Assembly (NCBI GenBank): GCA_016722285.1
Contig: JADKGI010000005.1
Coordinates: forward strand, 96,150 to 160,149
Direction: 5' to 3'
Length of the DNA: 64,000 nucleotides
Origin: Saprospiraceae bacterium
GTDB taxonomy: Bacteria > Bacteroidota > Bacteroidia > Chitinophagales > Saprospiraceae
Shown here in pieces: positions 10,418 through 20,826 of this stretch (positions are counted from its first letter, which is position 1; the number at the start of each line of letters is the position of its first letter). The notes beneath the pieces are model-generated. The model was not told the origin of the DNA and did not search any database. It saw only the letters and a program-made list of their open reading frames with translations. The position numbers were made by a program, and so were the translations under genes.

Positions 10418-10795
10418 TATGCTAAATTTAGATGATTCAGTTTGAATTCGATTTAATGGAACAAAATATCAAAATATTCAATGCAAATGGTGAAAATCAA
10501 TATAAATTCCATTTATATTGAAAATAAAACTATATTTTTTCGGCTTAATATATTTTGCCTAATTGTGGGGTAAGCGATGTATTTGCATGAAGGTCACCAC
10601 TTACAATTGGTCCCCAAGCCAAACGATCAGCATTAATATGTATAATTAGACAAGCATCAGAATGTCTGATTATTAATAATGTGTTTTATGATGCATTTCC
10701 ATACATGAATTTTATTAAACTTGATTTTAACCCTACACTAAGCACTAATATCGTTTTATGCATGAAGTTGAAATCTCTCTAATATTTCAAAAAGA
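10418..10795. other. Intergenic gap, 378 bp, no gene found
   Basis: The DNA is AT-rich between two minus-strand genes. I found no convincing ORF, strong hairpin or consensus promoter in it. Confidence 0.6.
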
Positions 10796-12022
10796 TTAAT
10801 CTTCGAGGTCAACCAGTTTTTCTTTTGCGGGCATACTGGCATGAAATTCATGTTTTACCTTTTCACAATATGAATCAAGGAGGGCAAGGATTTTTTTTCT
10901 GTCTTTTGATTTCAGAATCATGCCGATGTGGTTTTTCTTTTTCATTCTCCATACGATCTCTTTATCATTAAAGGCTGAAGTGTCCGGACGCTCGTACTTA
11001 CTTAGTGAAACCAAAATACCGGCATTGTCTTTTTTAATTTTAGGCAGAATATACTTTTCTTTACGGCATACGGCAGTTTCAATTCTGGCCCATTCTGCCC
11101 AAAGATTGATACCTGTAGCAAATTCAACCATTTCTGCCAGATGCGCCCCTCCAACTCTGGATGCAGTTTCCAGAAAATAGTATTTATCATCTTCAATACA
11201 TTTAATAAACTCACTATGAGAAGCACTATACTCCATGCCAAAACCTTTCATGACATCATCATTAATTTTTTTCAATGATGCGTCTTCGGCACTCCCTTCT
11301 TCTATTGTGCAAGACCTGAATATGCCACCTCCATGTGCTACTTCATATGGGGTGTCAATGTATTCACTTACTCTGGAAAATACGACCTTTCCATCATAAG
11401 TCAGTGAATCCACATGGAAAACAGTTCCGGGAGCAAATTTTTCCATCAGGTATTGGTGTCTCTCTCCGCCAAGATAATTGAGATGATCCCATAACTCTTC
11501 TTTATTAAATACTTTTTTGATTCCAGCTGCAGATGCCTGCATACGGGGTTTTACCAGCCATGGCGGTGGAACAGAATCGGTGTATTTATGAATAGCCTCA
11601 TCGTGAAAAAGTGGTGTAAATACCGGAACAGGAATACCTTCGGCTTGCGCCTTAATACGCATAGCAAGCTTATCTCTGAAATACCTTGCCGTCGTCTCTC
11701 CCATCCCCGGTATTCTGAAATATTCTCTCAGATGTGCTACATGCTCTACATCAAAATCGTCAAGAGCTACCATGACATCAAACTTTGTATTACGCATTTT
11801 GTAAGCTAAGCCACCTATCAGGTGATCTCTGTGCCAGTGACCTTCTTCGTCCTCCACCATATAAAAGGTATCATCTATATAATCCCATGGCCAGTCTTCT
11901 TTATCCAGCTTATTGCTTGTGAGTAAGTACACATTGTTACCTTCTGCTTTTGCACTTTTTATAAATTCACCCCCTTTGAAGAATCTGGATATGCAAAGTA
12001 TATTGAGTACTTTTCCGGCCAT
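10796..12022 (-). CDS. ATP-grasp domain protein (carbamoyl-phosphate synthase-like ligase)
   Basis: This 408-aa single-chain ATP-grasp ligase starts with a Rossmann-like pre-grasp domain (MAGKVLNILCISR). The ATP-grasp core is readable in PPWLVKPRMQASAAGIKK (about residue 155), HQYLMEKFAPGTVFHVDS, and the Mg-binding segment FLETASRVGGAHLAEMVEFATGI (the E and R positions typical of the family). Such enzymes ligate a carboxylate to an amine or thiol using ATP. Orphan copies like this usually have unknown substrates. No biosynthetic partner genes are adjacent. Confidence 0.85.
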   Translation of the reverse strand: MAGKVLNILCISRFFKGGEFIKSAKAEGNNVYLLTSNKLDKEDWPWDYIDDTFYMVEDEEGHWHRDHLIGGLAYKMRNTKFDVMVALDDFDVEHVAHLREYFRIPGMGETTARYFRDKLAMRIKAQAEGIPVPVFTPLFHDEAIHKYTDSVPPPWLVKPRMQASAAGIKKVFNKEELWDHLNYLGGERHQYLMEKFAPGTVFHVDSLTYDGKVVFSRVSEYIDTPYEVAHGGGIFRSCTIEEGSAEDASLKKINDDVMKGFGMEYSASHSEFIKCIEDDKYYFLETASRVGGAHLAEMVEFATGINLWAEWARIETAVCRKEKYILPKIKKDNAGILVSLSKYERPDTSAFNDKEIVWRMKKKNHIGMILKSKDRKKILALLDSYCEKVKHEFHASMPAKEKLVDLED

Positions 12023-12191
12023 AATTGTTATTTTGAGCCAAATATAGCAGGATGTTTATAAAAACTCCTCGCTGATAATAATAAAATTAGAAATTAAGCA
12101 AATATAATTCCAAATTGAATTGACCAAATACCTGATTTTTATATTATTGGGTGCACAATAATAACCAGTGTAATCATCCGAATTACTTAAT

Positions 12192-14103
12192 ATGATTAAA
12201 GAAAATGATGCAGCCAGACTTCATAAACTACTATTGGCTATAGAATCAGAAAGAACGCATGATGAGCTTTTTTATAAGTCCATGCAAGAGAAAAATACCA
12301 TTAAGGATAAATTGAATGCCGGATTTTTATGGTATCCGGTTGAGATCATCAGATCATCATATACAGTGGGTGACTACGTGGAGGTTGAGCTCAAAAGAAA
12401 TAAATCAGGCCCTGAAAACCATAGATTTACCGAAGGCATTGCTGTTTCTATCTTTAATATTCAGACTGAACGTACAGATATCAGAGTGTACGGTATCATC
12501 TGTTAGGAATGATTTGATGCGTGTTGTTGTTCAATCAGGACTAATAGAAAAAGATGGGATTTCTGATAAAGGAAATACAGGAGTGGAAATGATTTATGAT
12601 GACAGGCCATATAAGGTTATGACGGATGCAGTCAATGATGTGTTGAAATCACCACTAATGCACATCCAATCCATTAATCAGGCACTTTTCCAAGGAGAAT
12701 TTACTCAGGAATTACTTCCAAATTCTGAGGATATCAATTTTGAATGTTTAAATAAATTGAATCAGTCTCAGAAAGAAGCTGTAAAAATGGGCATTAGGAT
12801 TCCATTTCTTGGTATCATACATGGACCTCCTGGAACCGGTAAAACAACAACTCTGGTTGCTCTTGCTGAAGTATTGCTTCAGAATGAAAAAAGAATACTT
12901 GTCTGTGCTCCAAGTAATAACGCCGTGGACCTCATGGCGGACAAGTTGAATTCGAGAGGTATTTCAGTCCTCAGGATTGGAAATATCACCAGGATACATG
13001 ATGACCTTATTCATCTCACCATCGATGAAAAAGTAAGAAATCATCCTGACTGGGCTCATATAAAGAAAGTCAGAATTCAGGCGAGAGAAACGGAGAAAAA
13101 GGCTTCACAATTTAAACGCCAGTTTGGTGCTGCAGAAAAGGACAATAGAAGTGCCCTGAGAAAAGAAGCAAGAGATTTGCGCAAATGGGCATCTGAGTTA
13201 GAAGATCGTCTTATCAATTCTCTTATCCGTGGTGCTCAGGTAATAGCCACAACACTTATCGGAGTAAGTAATAGAGTTATCAAGGATTTGTTTTTTGAAA
13301 CTGTAATTATTGATGAAGCTTCACAAGCACTTGAACCGGAATGCTAGAATGCTATTCTTAAAGCAAAAAGAGTTATCCTTGCAGGAGATCACAAACAGTT
13401 GCCACCTACTGTAAAAAGTAAGGAAGCAATGAAATTAGGTTTTGATAGAACAATTCTTGATACGTTATCTGATAAAATAAATGAATGCATTTTGTTAGAT
13501 ACTCAGTATCGCATGCATGGTAGTATCATGTCATTCAGCAATCTGAGATTTTATAAGAGTAAACTGCTTTCAGATTCGGGAGTTGTTTATAGAAGCCTTC
13601 GCAATGATACGTTGCCACTTGTTTTTATAGATACTGCTGGATGTGGGTTTGATGAATTATCTCCCGGCGATTCCAGAAGCTACCTAAACGAAGGCGAGTA
13701 TAATATCATAAGAGAGCATATATTACTTCATATTGAAAAATTTGCAGGTTGCACTATAGGAATTATAAGCCCCTATAAGGATCAGGTCAGATATATCAGG
13801 CAGCAGATCGTCGATGACATTGTTTTAAATAGTTTGGATATTGAAGTTAATTCTATTGATGGATTTCAGGGTCAGGAAAAAGAAATAATTTACATTTCTT
13901 TGGTGAGATGTAATGATATAGGCGACATTGGTTTTCTGAAAGATGAGAGAAGGTTAAATGTAGCCATGACCAGGGCTCAGAAAAAACTTATAATTTTGGG
14001 TGATTCTGCTACCATAGCACAACATGAAATATATGCTTCTCTTATTGCACATGTGGAAACACAAGGTCATTACGATTCCGCCTGGAATTATATGAACTAT
14101 TGA
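12192..14103 (+). CDS. Superfamily 1 helicase, Upf1/IGHMBP2-like (frameshift plus in-frame stop)
   Basis: This is a DNA/RNA helicase of the SF1B Upf1-like group. Three segments (12192-12500, 12500-13343, 13347-14103) read as one protein of about 635 aa. Motifs in order are Walker A GPPGTGKTT, Q-loop CAPSNNAVD, DExx box IIDEASQALE, motif III GDHKQLPPT, YRMH, motif V SIDGFQGQEKE, and motif VI VAMTRAQKK. There is a frameshift near 12500 and a TAG at 13345, where a Trp codon (TGG) is expected. All catalytic motifs are intact, so sequence errors are more likely than inactivation. Confidence 0.87.
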
Positions 14104-14447
14104 ACTATTCAAAATGAATTCAGGCTTCTATTTTGGAGTTGTATGATTTTTTCCTGATTCTGATATAAAATTGCCGCATGCTTCTGCCAATGGGCAAAAG
14201 TTGAAAATACTATTTGGCTTTAGCCTTAAGATTTGCAAATCAAATAATTTAATCAACTCAAACCTACTGGGAAAACCTGTGGTAATTGAAAAAAATAGCA
14301 CATTTACTAAATACAAGAAACTTAATGAGCCGACTCCGGATGAATCAAAGTACTATTCAGATACTTTTTTTAATGATGCTGAAATAACTGGTAAAGGTTA
14401 TTAGATTATAGGCCTGTATGTGACAGAAATAAAGAGTCCAGGGTAAA
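14104..14447. other. Convergent gap, 344 bp, no confident gene
   Basis: A 77-codon plus-strand frame (14171-14404) and a 62-codon minus-strand frame overlap here. Neither has a recognisable signal, domain or clear ribosome-binding context, and I do not call either. Confidence 0.5.
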
Positions 14448-15107
14448 TTAATCAATTTGCATTTCCGGTATGTCACAATCCACGATAAGATTGCCCTCGG
14501 TGACTGATTTGATATATTCTACGGATACACCCGGTGCTCGCTCGAGAAGTCTGAAACCTTTTGCCGTTAATTCGAGTACAGCAAGTTCTGTGACTATCTT
14601 TTTTACACATTTTACTCCAGTCAGGGGTAGGGTACACTTTTTAAGCAGTTTTGATTCTCCGGCTTTGTTTACATGCATCATGGCAACGATAATATTGTCA
14701 GCTGAAGCAACCAAGTCCATAGCACCTCCCATACCTTTGACCATTTTGCCGGGTATTTTCCAATTTGCAATGTCCCCTTCCTGAGAAACTTCCATGGCCC
14801 CAAGGATAGTCAAATCCACATGTTTGCCCCGGATCATGCTGAAACTAAGCGAGGAATCAAAAAAACTGGCACCTGGCAAAGTAGTAATAGTTTGTTTCCC
14901 GGCATTTATGATATCAGGATCTTCCTCGCCTTCATAAGGAAATGGGCCCATTCCTAAGACTCCGTTTTCACTCTGAAATTCGACTTGTAGTCCTTCAGGA
15001 ACATAATTAGCGACGAGGGTTGGGATACCTATTCCAAGGTTGACATAGTATCCGTCTTTGACTTCTTTAGCTATTCTTTTGGCGATTCCTGTTTTACCTA
15101 GAGACAT
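14448..15107 (-). CDS. 3-oxoacid CoA-transferase subunit B
   Basis: This beta subunit (219 aa, normal length) of a class I CoA-transferase moves CoA from succinyl-CoA to acetoacetate or a related 3-oxoacid. The N-terminal GYYVNLGIGIPTLVANY, the catalytic Glu in SENGVLGMGP, and MVKGMGGAMDLVASA are diagnostic. The alpha subunit, usually directly upstream, is not present. Instead the mobile element at 15175-17405 lies about 70 bp upstream of the start and has probably separated or displaced the neighbours. No frameshift is seen. Confidence 0.92.
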   Translation of the reverse strand: MSLGKTGIAKRIAKEVKDGYYVNLGIGIPTLVANYVPEGLQVEFQSENGVLGMGPFPYEGEEDPDIINAGKQTITTLPGASFFDSSLSFSMIRGKHVDLTILGAMEVSQEGDIANWKIPGKMVKGMGGAMDLVASADNIIVAMMHVNKAGESKLLKKCTLPLTGVKCVKKIVTELAVLELTAKGFRLLERAPGVSVEYIKSVTEGNLIVDCDIPEMQID

Positions 15108-15165
15108 TCCTTCATTTATTATTTAATGACAAATATAGGGATTTTTTGGTTACCCATAATTTAGT

Positions 15166-15174
15166 AAGAAATAG
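15166..15174. repeat. Left 9-bp target-site duplication (AAGAAATAG)
   Basis: AAGAAATAG directly precedes the left terminal inverted repeat and is repeated exactly at 17406-17414 after the right end. This marks the insertion boundaries. Confidence 0.85.
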
Positions 15175-15464
15175 GTGTGTATAACAAATTGCACATTTTT
15201 AAAAACAAGGATTTTCTTAGTTTTAGTTTCAAGGCAAAATTTACTAAGTTACTTGGCCTTTAATCAGTACAAAAGTCTGGCAATGTCGTTCAAGCCACGC
15301 TTTTTGTCCCTTTCGGGTGCCTTCACTTGCTGCATTGTTATGCATCACCTTTCAGGATCGTTCTGTTATACTTTTTTGCATGTCCGAGTCCGCTCTAAAA
15401 AGGTAAGCTAGAATTTGTCATATTATAATAATTATTATATATTGGAGCATCAAAGATTATTCTA

Positions 15465-17140
15465 ATGTTTAAACGTAATACTGGGTATCAGCAGAGTGAA
15501 TTATTTGGATTTGAGAGTGATTTGACAAAGAAACAAAAATTGTATTTGCATCAATCAACAGAGTTCACATTTTTTAAAGAAATATTTCCTAGAATTAATG
15601 AAAGCAAATTTGCTCATCTTTATTCATCAAGTAAAAGCCGCCCTAAGGCGCCCATCAATCAACTTGTAGGAGCACTTATCCTAAAACACCTATATGACTG
15701 GACATATGCCGAGTTATTTAAAAATCTGACATTTAATAATTTGACAAGGTATGCAATCGGAATATCTAATTCAAGGGCTGATATTTTTTCGGAGGCTACT
15801 ATCTTTAATTTCCAAAATAGAGTAATCAAGCATTTTGAAGAAACAGGTAAGGATCTGGTGACCGAAGTTTTTGACTCTTTGACTGCAGGTCAACTTGAGC
15901 AGTTTAATATAAGTACCAACATTGAGAGAGGAGACAGTTTTTTAGTTGATTCCAAAGTTATCGATTACTCACGCTTGCGCTTATTCATAGAAGTATTAAA
16001 GAGGCTTAGTAGAGTTTTAGAAGGAGAAGTAAAGAAGGTCTTTGTACTCTAGTATCTCAATATGAAAATAAGACGGCTGGCCAATATGTTTATGAAATTT
16101 CCAGGGAAAATTTACCAAGTGAACTTACCCAAATAGCTTCAATTTATTTGGATATATATTATCTAATTGAAGAAATTAAGAATGACTCTCTTGAATTTAA
16201 AAACTTTAAGCGCGTATTTTCAGAATATTTCATTGTCGATGATACTAAAATTGAGCTAAAGCAGCCGTCTGAATCAAAATCAAGTAATTTAAAAAGTCCT
16301 GACGATCCGGAGGCCACTTTTAGCGCAAAGTATGGTAAAGGCCACATTGGATATAGCACTCACATAAGCGAAACAGCTAATGAAGAGAACAAGATTAACT
16401 TAATCACAGATGTAGTTGTGGTAAAGAATAATGTTAGTGACGATAAAATCTTAGAACAACGAATCCCCATCCTTAAAGATAAAACACCCACACTTTCAGA
16501 GTATTTTGCAGATGGAGCATATGGAAATGAACAAATTGATATATTAAATAAAGCACATGGGATAACCCAATACCAAACAAATGTAAAGGGAAGGAAATCG
16601 GATGCAAATCTAAGGATAAAAAAAATTGGAGAAGATGTCACAGTAACATGTGCGGGAGGGCAAATAATAAAAGCACATAAAACAGAAAAACAATACAGAG
16701 TTTTTTTTGATGCTGAAAAATGTAAAAATTGCCCTTTAAACGCATTGTGTAAACTTAAAAGAATGGGTGGTAAAGGGGCCGTAAAGAAGCGATATTATTA
16801 CTTTGCCAACAAAAATATTTTGGCACATGAAAGATTCCAAAACATCGAGAAACTACCGCCCGAAAGGAGGCAGACTAGATCAAATGTTGAAGCAACGGTA
16901 AAAGAGCTCAAAAGAGGAATGAGAAATGGGAAAGTAAGAATAAAGCACAGGATACGTGTGTCTTTCCATATGGCATTTAATGCAATAGCAGTCAATTTAA
17001 GGCGAATTCACCTTAAAACAAAGAAGGTTTATCAAAATACGACATGTGAACTTGAGTGGGAGCTCACAGTATGGATTAATATTGAAAAACTAAATAAACC
17101 TATAATGAAGCACAATCAGAAAATAAGAAAAATCGCATAA
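15465..17140 (+). CDS. IS1182-family DDE transposase (frameshifted)
   Basis: The transposase is read in two frames, 15465-16052 and 16148-17140, with a shift near 16000-16060. The N-terminal DUF772-like part includes RPKAPINQLVGALILKHLYD. The DDE catalytic residues are seen as FLVDSK (first Asp), EYFADGAYGN (second Asp) and RSNVEATVKELKRG (Glu). A Cys cluster (CKNCPLNALCK), typical of IS1182-type enzymes, lies before the Glu. The frameshift may be an assembly error; if real, the copy is inactive. Confidence 0.87.
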
Positions 17141-17172
17141 GAATGAGCTAAAAACAATGATTCAAAACTTAG

Positions 17173-17188
17173 TTTTTAGAGCGGACTC
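17173..17188. repeat. Inner inverted repeat, right copy
   Basis: This 16-bp sequence is the exact reverse complement of 15386-15401. It lies 32 bp after the transposase stop and likely marks the end of the inner transposition unit. Confidence 0.75.
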
Positions 17189-17405
17189 ATTGCCAAAAAA
17201 AGTAAACAAAAAAGGCTAGTTCCGCTAAACCGCTCCGCGTACCGGAACGGCCACGCTCTTTGCATTCTACCTCCGATTTCGGAGTTCTTTTTTATAATTT
17301 AGATGGTTTTTCTTTTGGTAATTTAATTATCTTTTTTAGAAGTTAATAAACTTAAGAAATAGAAGTATTTAATGTTTTACACTTTATGCAATTTGTTATA
17401 CACAC

Positions 17406-17414
17406 AAGAAATAG
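17406..17414. repeat. Right 9-bp target-site duplication (AAGAAATAG)
   Basis: This is identical to 15166-15174 and abuts the right terminal inverted repeat. Confidence 0.85.
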
Positions 17415-17443
17415 AGTATCTGGGCCAATCAGAATAGGGTGGA

Positions 17444-18959
17444 TTAGTGAATGTGTGTTTGAGATGTTTCATCAATAAACTTTTTAGCTATTTTAAGGGG
17501 TCTGAATATAAATCTCTTTTTACTTCTATGTTCGGATGTACGCTGGTGTATATCCTTTAATGTCTCTATAACTTCTATCGTATGTAGGCCTTTATTGATC
17601 ATTACACATTCTGCCTGTCCAGCTTTTACGGCATCAGTTATCTCAGATCTCGTGGCCATACCTGATTTATTCATGGTTTCGAGTACTTGAGTAGCCCAAA
17701 TTACAGGAGTGTGTGCAGCTTCACAAATCCATAATATTTCTTCCTGAATTTCTCCCATTCGTTCGAATCCAATCTCAACTGCCAAATCACCACGAGCTAT
17801 CATTACACCAAAAACTTCACTTTTCATACCTTCAAGCAATAATTCAGGTAGATTGATGACGGCTTCTGGGGTCTCTATTTTAATAATTATTGACGGCTCT
17901 TTATCTGAAATCTCACTGATTACTTTGTGCAAATACAGAAGATCGCTTTTTTCTCTGATAAAAGAATAACCAACCATATCGGCATACTCGCATACAAAGG
18001 GTAATACAGAAATATCAAATGATGTAAGGGACGAAATATTTAAATCAGAATCAGGGAAGTTTATGCCTTTGCCTTCTTTTATTTGTTTTTTACTTGCAGC
18101 GATTCTTACAATGCGAATACTGGCACGATCTTCTTTTATTTTATATACTTCCGCTTGAATGATCCCATCATCGATATATACTCTGTCGCCTTTTTTTAAG
18201 CAAACCTATTATCCCGGTTTCATTTGGACATATGACAATATCATCTTTGTCGAAGCCTGTATTATTTTCAGCAAGCCAGATTATTTGCCCTTCTTTTACT
18301 TTTACTTTCCCCTTTTTTGCACCTTTATTCAGAATTCGTGTTCTGATCTTAGGACCTGCCAGATCCATATAAATTTTGCAGGATTTTCCTGTTTTTATAA
18401 CTGCTTTTCTTAATTTCTGGATCATCCTGGCCCAGGTGGTTTCATCATCATGTGCACAATTGATTCTGGCAATGTTCATTCCATTAAGTAGAAGATTTTT
18501 TATAAGCGCATAATTATCAGCAAATGATATATCAAATGTCACCATAATGTATGGTAAGGAACTGTTTTCTTTCGTACCAAACAGCAAGGTACTTTTGTCC
18601 TTAATGTCCTTTTTGCTCCAATCGTGTGAGCATAGTGATATTTCACCATCATTATACTTTTTCCCTAATCTTTCTCTGATTGCCTGAAGCTGGCGCCTAA
18701 TATGGCTTTCAGAGCTAGCCAATGATGATAATCCTAATTCATGAAGGCTGGTCTGCAGATCACGCACGTCTTCACTCCTCAATGAAAGGTAATGGATCAG
18801 GTTTTTTGCAGCGCACAATTGAGATGAATCTATTAAGTCTAATTGTTTTTGTCTCTTTTCAACAGCAGATGTCATAGCTTCATCCAAGTCAGCCAACTTT
18901 TGTTCTAAAGCAATTAACTTTTGGTTTTCATTTTTCATATAATGGCAAATTGAACTCAC
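17444..18959 (-). CDS. Pyruvate kinase with N-terminal extension (frameshifted)
   Basis: This glycolytic enzyme converts PEP and ADP to pyruvate and ATP. Two frames join near 18190 in a T7 homopolymer; the join restores GLLKKGDRVYIDDGIIQAEV. Before the barrel there is an unusual helical extension of about 125 residues. Core motifs are NGMNIARINCAHDD, DLAGPKIRTR, FDKDDI (B domain), KIETPEAV, MIARGDLAVEIGFERM, and the loop PVIWATQVLETM. The normal C-terminal allosteric domain is missing, as the protein ends soon after the helix with KAGQAECVMINKG. This domain set matches a divergent bacterial pyruvate kinase group. The frameshift is probably an error. Confidence 0.85.
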
Positions 18960-19377
18960 AAACTTATTTCATTTAGGTGATAAATAAGGTGATGAAGATT
19001 CTACCAATCTATGATTATGATTATTGAATAAATTTTCTTATTCAGCTTCTATAATTGTTATTCTGATGTGAATGCTGCGGTGGATCAAATAAGTTCTGAA
19101 TTTGAGATATATGAATGGATCTGACTTAGAGTCTGGTTTAATTTTTATTGCCTTATAATCAATATCTTATGAACCTGCCTTCAAAATAATTATCACATTT
19201 AGTTCACTAAACTCGTTAATTATTTTATTGTCAGAACCATAACCTATTGATTAGCAACTAAGAAAAATTTTAAACATATTCTTACTGATTTGGTGGCAAT
19301 GTTGCAAATCATTTTTTTATTCAAAACTTCATATTAATTTCATTTTTAATATCTTTGCCCAAAATAAAGTAACGTTT
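18960..19377 (+). promoter_or_regulatory. Divergent intergenic region with thyA promoter
   Basis: This 418-bp gap separates pyruvate kinase (-) from thyA (+). TATCTTTG at 19350-19357 fits the Bacteroidota -7 box TAnnTTTG and lies 20 bp before the GTG start. I could not identify a convincing -33 element. The rest is AT-rich with no ORF. Confidence 0.55.
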
Positions 19378-20172
19378 GTGAAACAATATCATGATCTATT
19401 GAATCATATTCTCGATAATGGAGTTGATAAAACGGATCGCACAGGTACTGGCACGATCAGCATATTCGGATATCAGATGAGATTCGATCTGCGTGATGGA
19501 TTTCCGATGATCACTACCAAGAAACTGCACCTGAAGTCGATTATTTACGAATTATTGTGGTTTCTAAAAGGTGACACTAATATTAAATACTTAAATGATA
19601 ATGGTGTTAGAATATGGAATGAATGGGCAGACGAACATGGAGATTTGGGTCCCGTATATGGTAAACAGTGGCGCTCATGGACAATGGCAAACGGAGAGTC
19701 AGTTGATCAGATTTCGCAATTGATCAATACCCTCAAAACCAATCCTGACTCCCGTCGAATGATTGTCAACGCATGGAATGTGGGCGAGCTCGATCAGATG
19801 GCCCTGACTCCGTGTCATTGCCTTTTTCAGTTTTATGTAGCTGACGGAAGGCTTTCCTGTCAACTTTATCAGAGATCTGCTGATACTTTTTTAGGGGTAC
19901 CCTTTAATATTGCTTCCTATGCTCTTTTTACTATGATGGTCGCACAGGTTTGCGATCTTGAGCCCGGTGAGTTTATCCATACTTTCGGTGATGTTCATTT
20001 GTACAACAACCATCGTGAACAGGCAAGATTGCAATTGACACGGACACCAAAATTACTGCCAAAGATGATTTTAAACCACCATGTAAAATCCATTTTTGAT
20101 TTTAAGTACGAAGATTTTACCCTTTTGGATTATAATCCGGATCCCCATATAAAAGCAGATGTTTCTGTGTAG
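19378..20172 (+). CDS. thyA: Thymidylate synthase
   Basis: This enzyme methylates dUMP to dTMP using methylene-tetrahydrofolate. It is 264 aa, the usual length, and starts with GTG. The nucleophile Cys146 lies in LTPCHCLFQF. The nucleotide-binding stretch QLYQRSADTFLGVPFNIASYA and the folate/dUMP region FIHTFGDVHLYNNH are intact, ending IKADVSV. The gene is complete with no frameshift. No folA is seen next to it; a thioesterase gene follows 91 bp downstream. Confidence 0.97.
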   Translation: MKQYHDLLNHILDNGVDKTDRTGTGTISIFGYQMRFDLRDGFPMITTKKLHLKSIIYELLWFLKGDTNIKYLNDNGVRIWNEWADEHGDLGPVYGKQWRSWTMANGESVDQISQLINTLKTNPDSRRMIVNAWNVGELDQMALTPCHCLFQFYVADGRLSCQLYQRSADTFLGVPFNIASYALFTMMVAQVCDLEPGEFIHTFGDVHLYNNHREQARLQLTRTPKLLPKMILNHHVKSIFDFKYEDFTLLDYNPDPHIKADVSV

Positions 20173-20263
20173 AGCTGATTTTTTCATATTTTTAAACTAT
20201 ATTTTATTTTACAACCATTGGAATGGTTGTTGTGTTTGACTGAAATAATTAAGTTGGATTTAT

Positions 20264-20799
20264 ATGGATCAAACTCAAAATCAGGGCAAACTGATTGCCT
20301 TATCAAAGACTGTCATGACAGAAATGATCATGCCAAATGATACAAACCCTATGGGGAATCTGATGGGAGGATATCTGATGAGATGGATGGATATAGCCTG
20401 TGCTATCTGTGCGGGCAGACATTGCGGAACTCAGGTGGCTACAGCTTCAGTTGACCATATTTCATTTCATGAGCCTATTAGCCTGGGTGATGTCATTACT
20501 CTCACTGCAGTAGTCACCCGCGCATTTAATACATCTGTCGAAATTTTGTGGAAGTATCAGCTTCAGGTATCACCGGCGAAAACCCACGGCAGTCAAATTA
20601 TGCGTATTTTACATTTGTAGCAATAGACTCATCAACTGGTAAGCCTGTAAAAGTTCCCGCTGTAATCCCACTTACCAATGAAGAAAAGAAGCAATACGAA
20701 GTGGCCATGCGCAGGAGGGAATTAAGATTGATCCTTGCAGGCAAAATGAAACCTGAGGATGCCGGTGGACTCCGCACCTTTTTTAATGACCTTAAGTAA
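20264..20799 (+). CDS. Acyl-CoA thioesterase, hotdog fold (frameshifted)
   Basis: This enzyme hydrolyses acyl-CoA (YciA/BACH-like). The hotdog-helix motif NDTNPMGNLMGGYLMRWMD contains the catalytic Asn/Asp and the substrate glycine loop; VATASVDHISFHEPISLGD continues the fold. The frame shifts near 20545-20585, where the second frame supplies VEVSASGITGENPRQSNYAYFTF and a helical tail ending GGLRTFFNDLK. Together they give about 178 aa, a normal length. The shift is probably an indel error. Confidence 0.86.
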
Positions 20800-20826
20800 A
20801 AGACGCGATAATTCAGTACACTTAAT

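Larger units (their letters stand above)
15175..17405 (+). mobile_element. Insertion element with 19-bp TIRs, carrying an IS1182-like transposase
   Basis: The outer ends are a perfect 19-bp inverted repeat, GTGTGTATAACAAATTGCA at 15175-15193 and its complement at 17387-17405, flanked by a 9-bp direct repeat. Inside lies a second perfect 16-bp inverted repeat, GAGTCCGCTCTAAAAA at 15386-15401 and its complement at 17173-17188, tightly bracketing the transposase. The outer arms (about 200 bp each) have no coding content. The simplest readings are one element with subterminal repeats, or an IS1182-like element nested inside an older non-autonomous element. The insertion lies between the CoA-transferase and pyruvate kinase genes. 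Confidence 0.85.

Noticed and set aside
14171..14404. 77-codon plus-strand ORF
   Set aside because: It has no recognisable motif, and an equally open minus-strand frame overlaps it. Evidence is too weak for a gene call.
15175..17405. Integron attC-like ends (GTTATACAC/ATAACAAA)
   Set aside because: The ends are perfect 19-bp inverted repeats more than 2 kb apart with a 9-bp direct duplication, which is transposon-like. No integrase or cassette structure is present.
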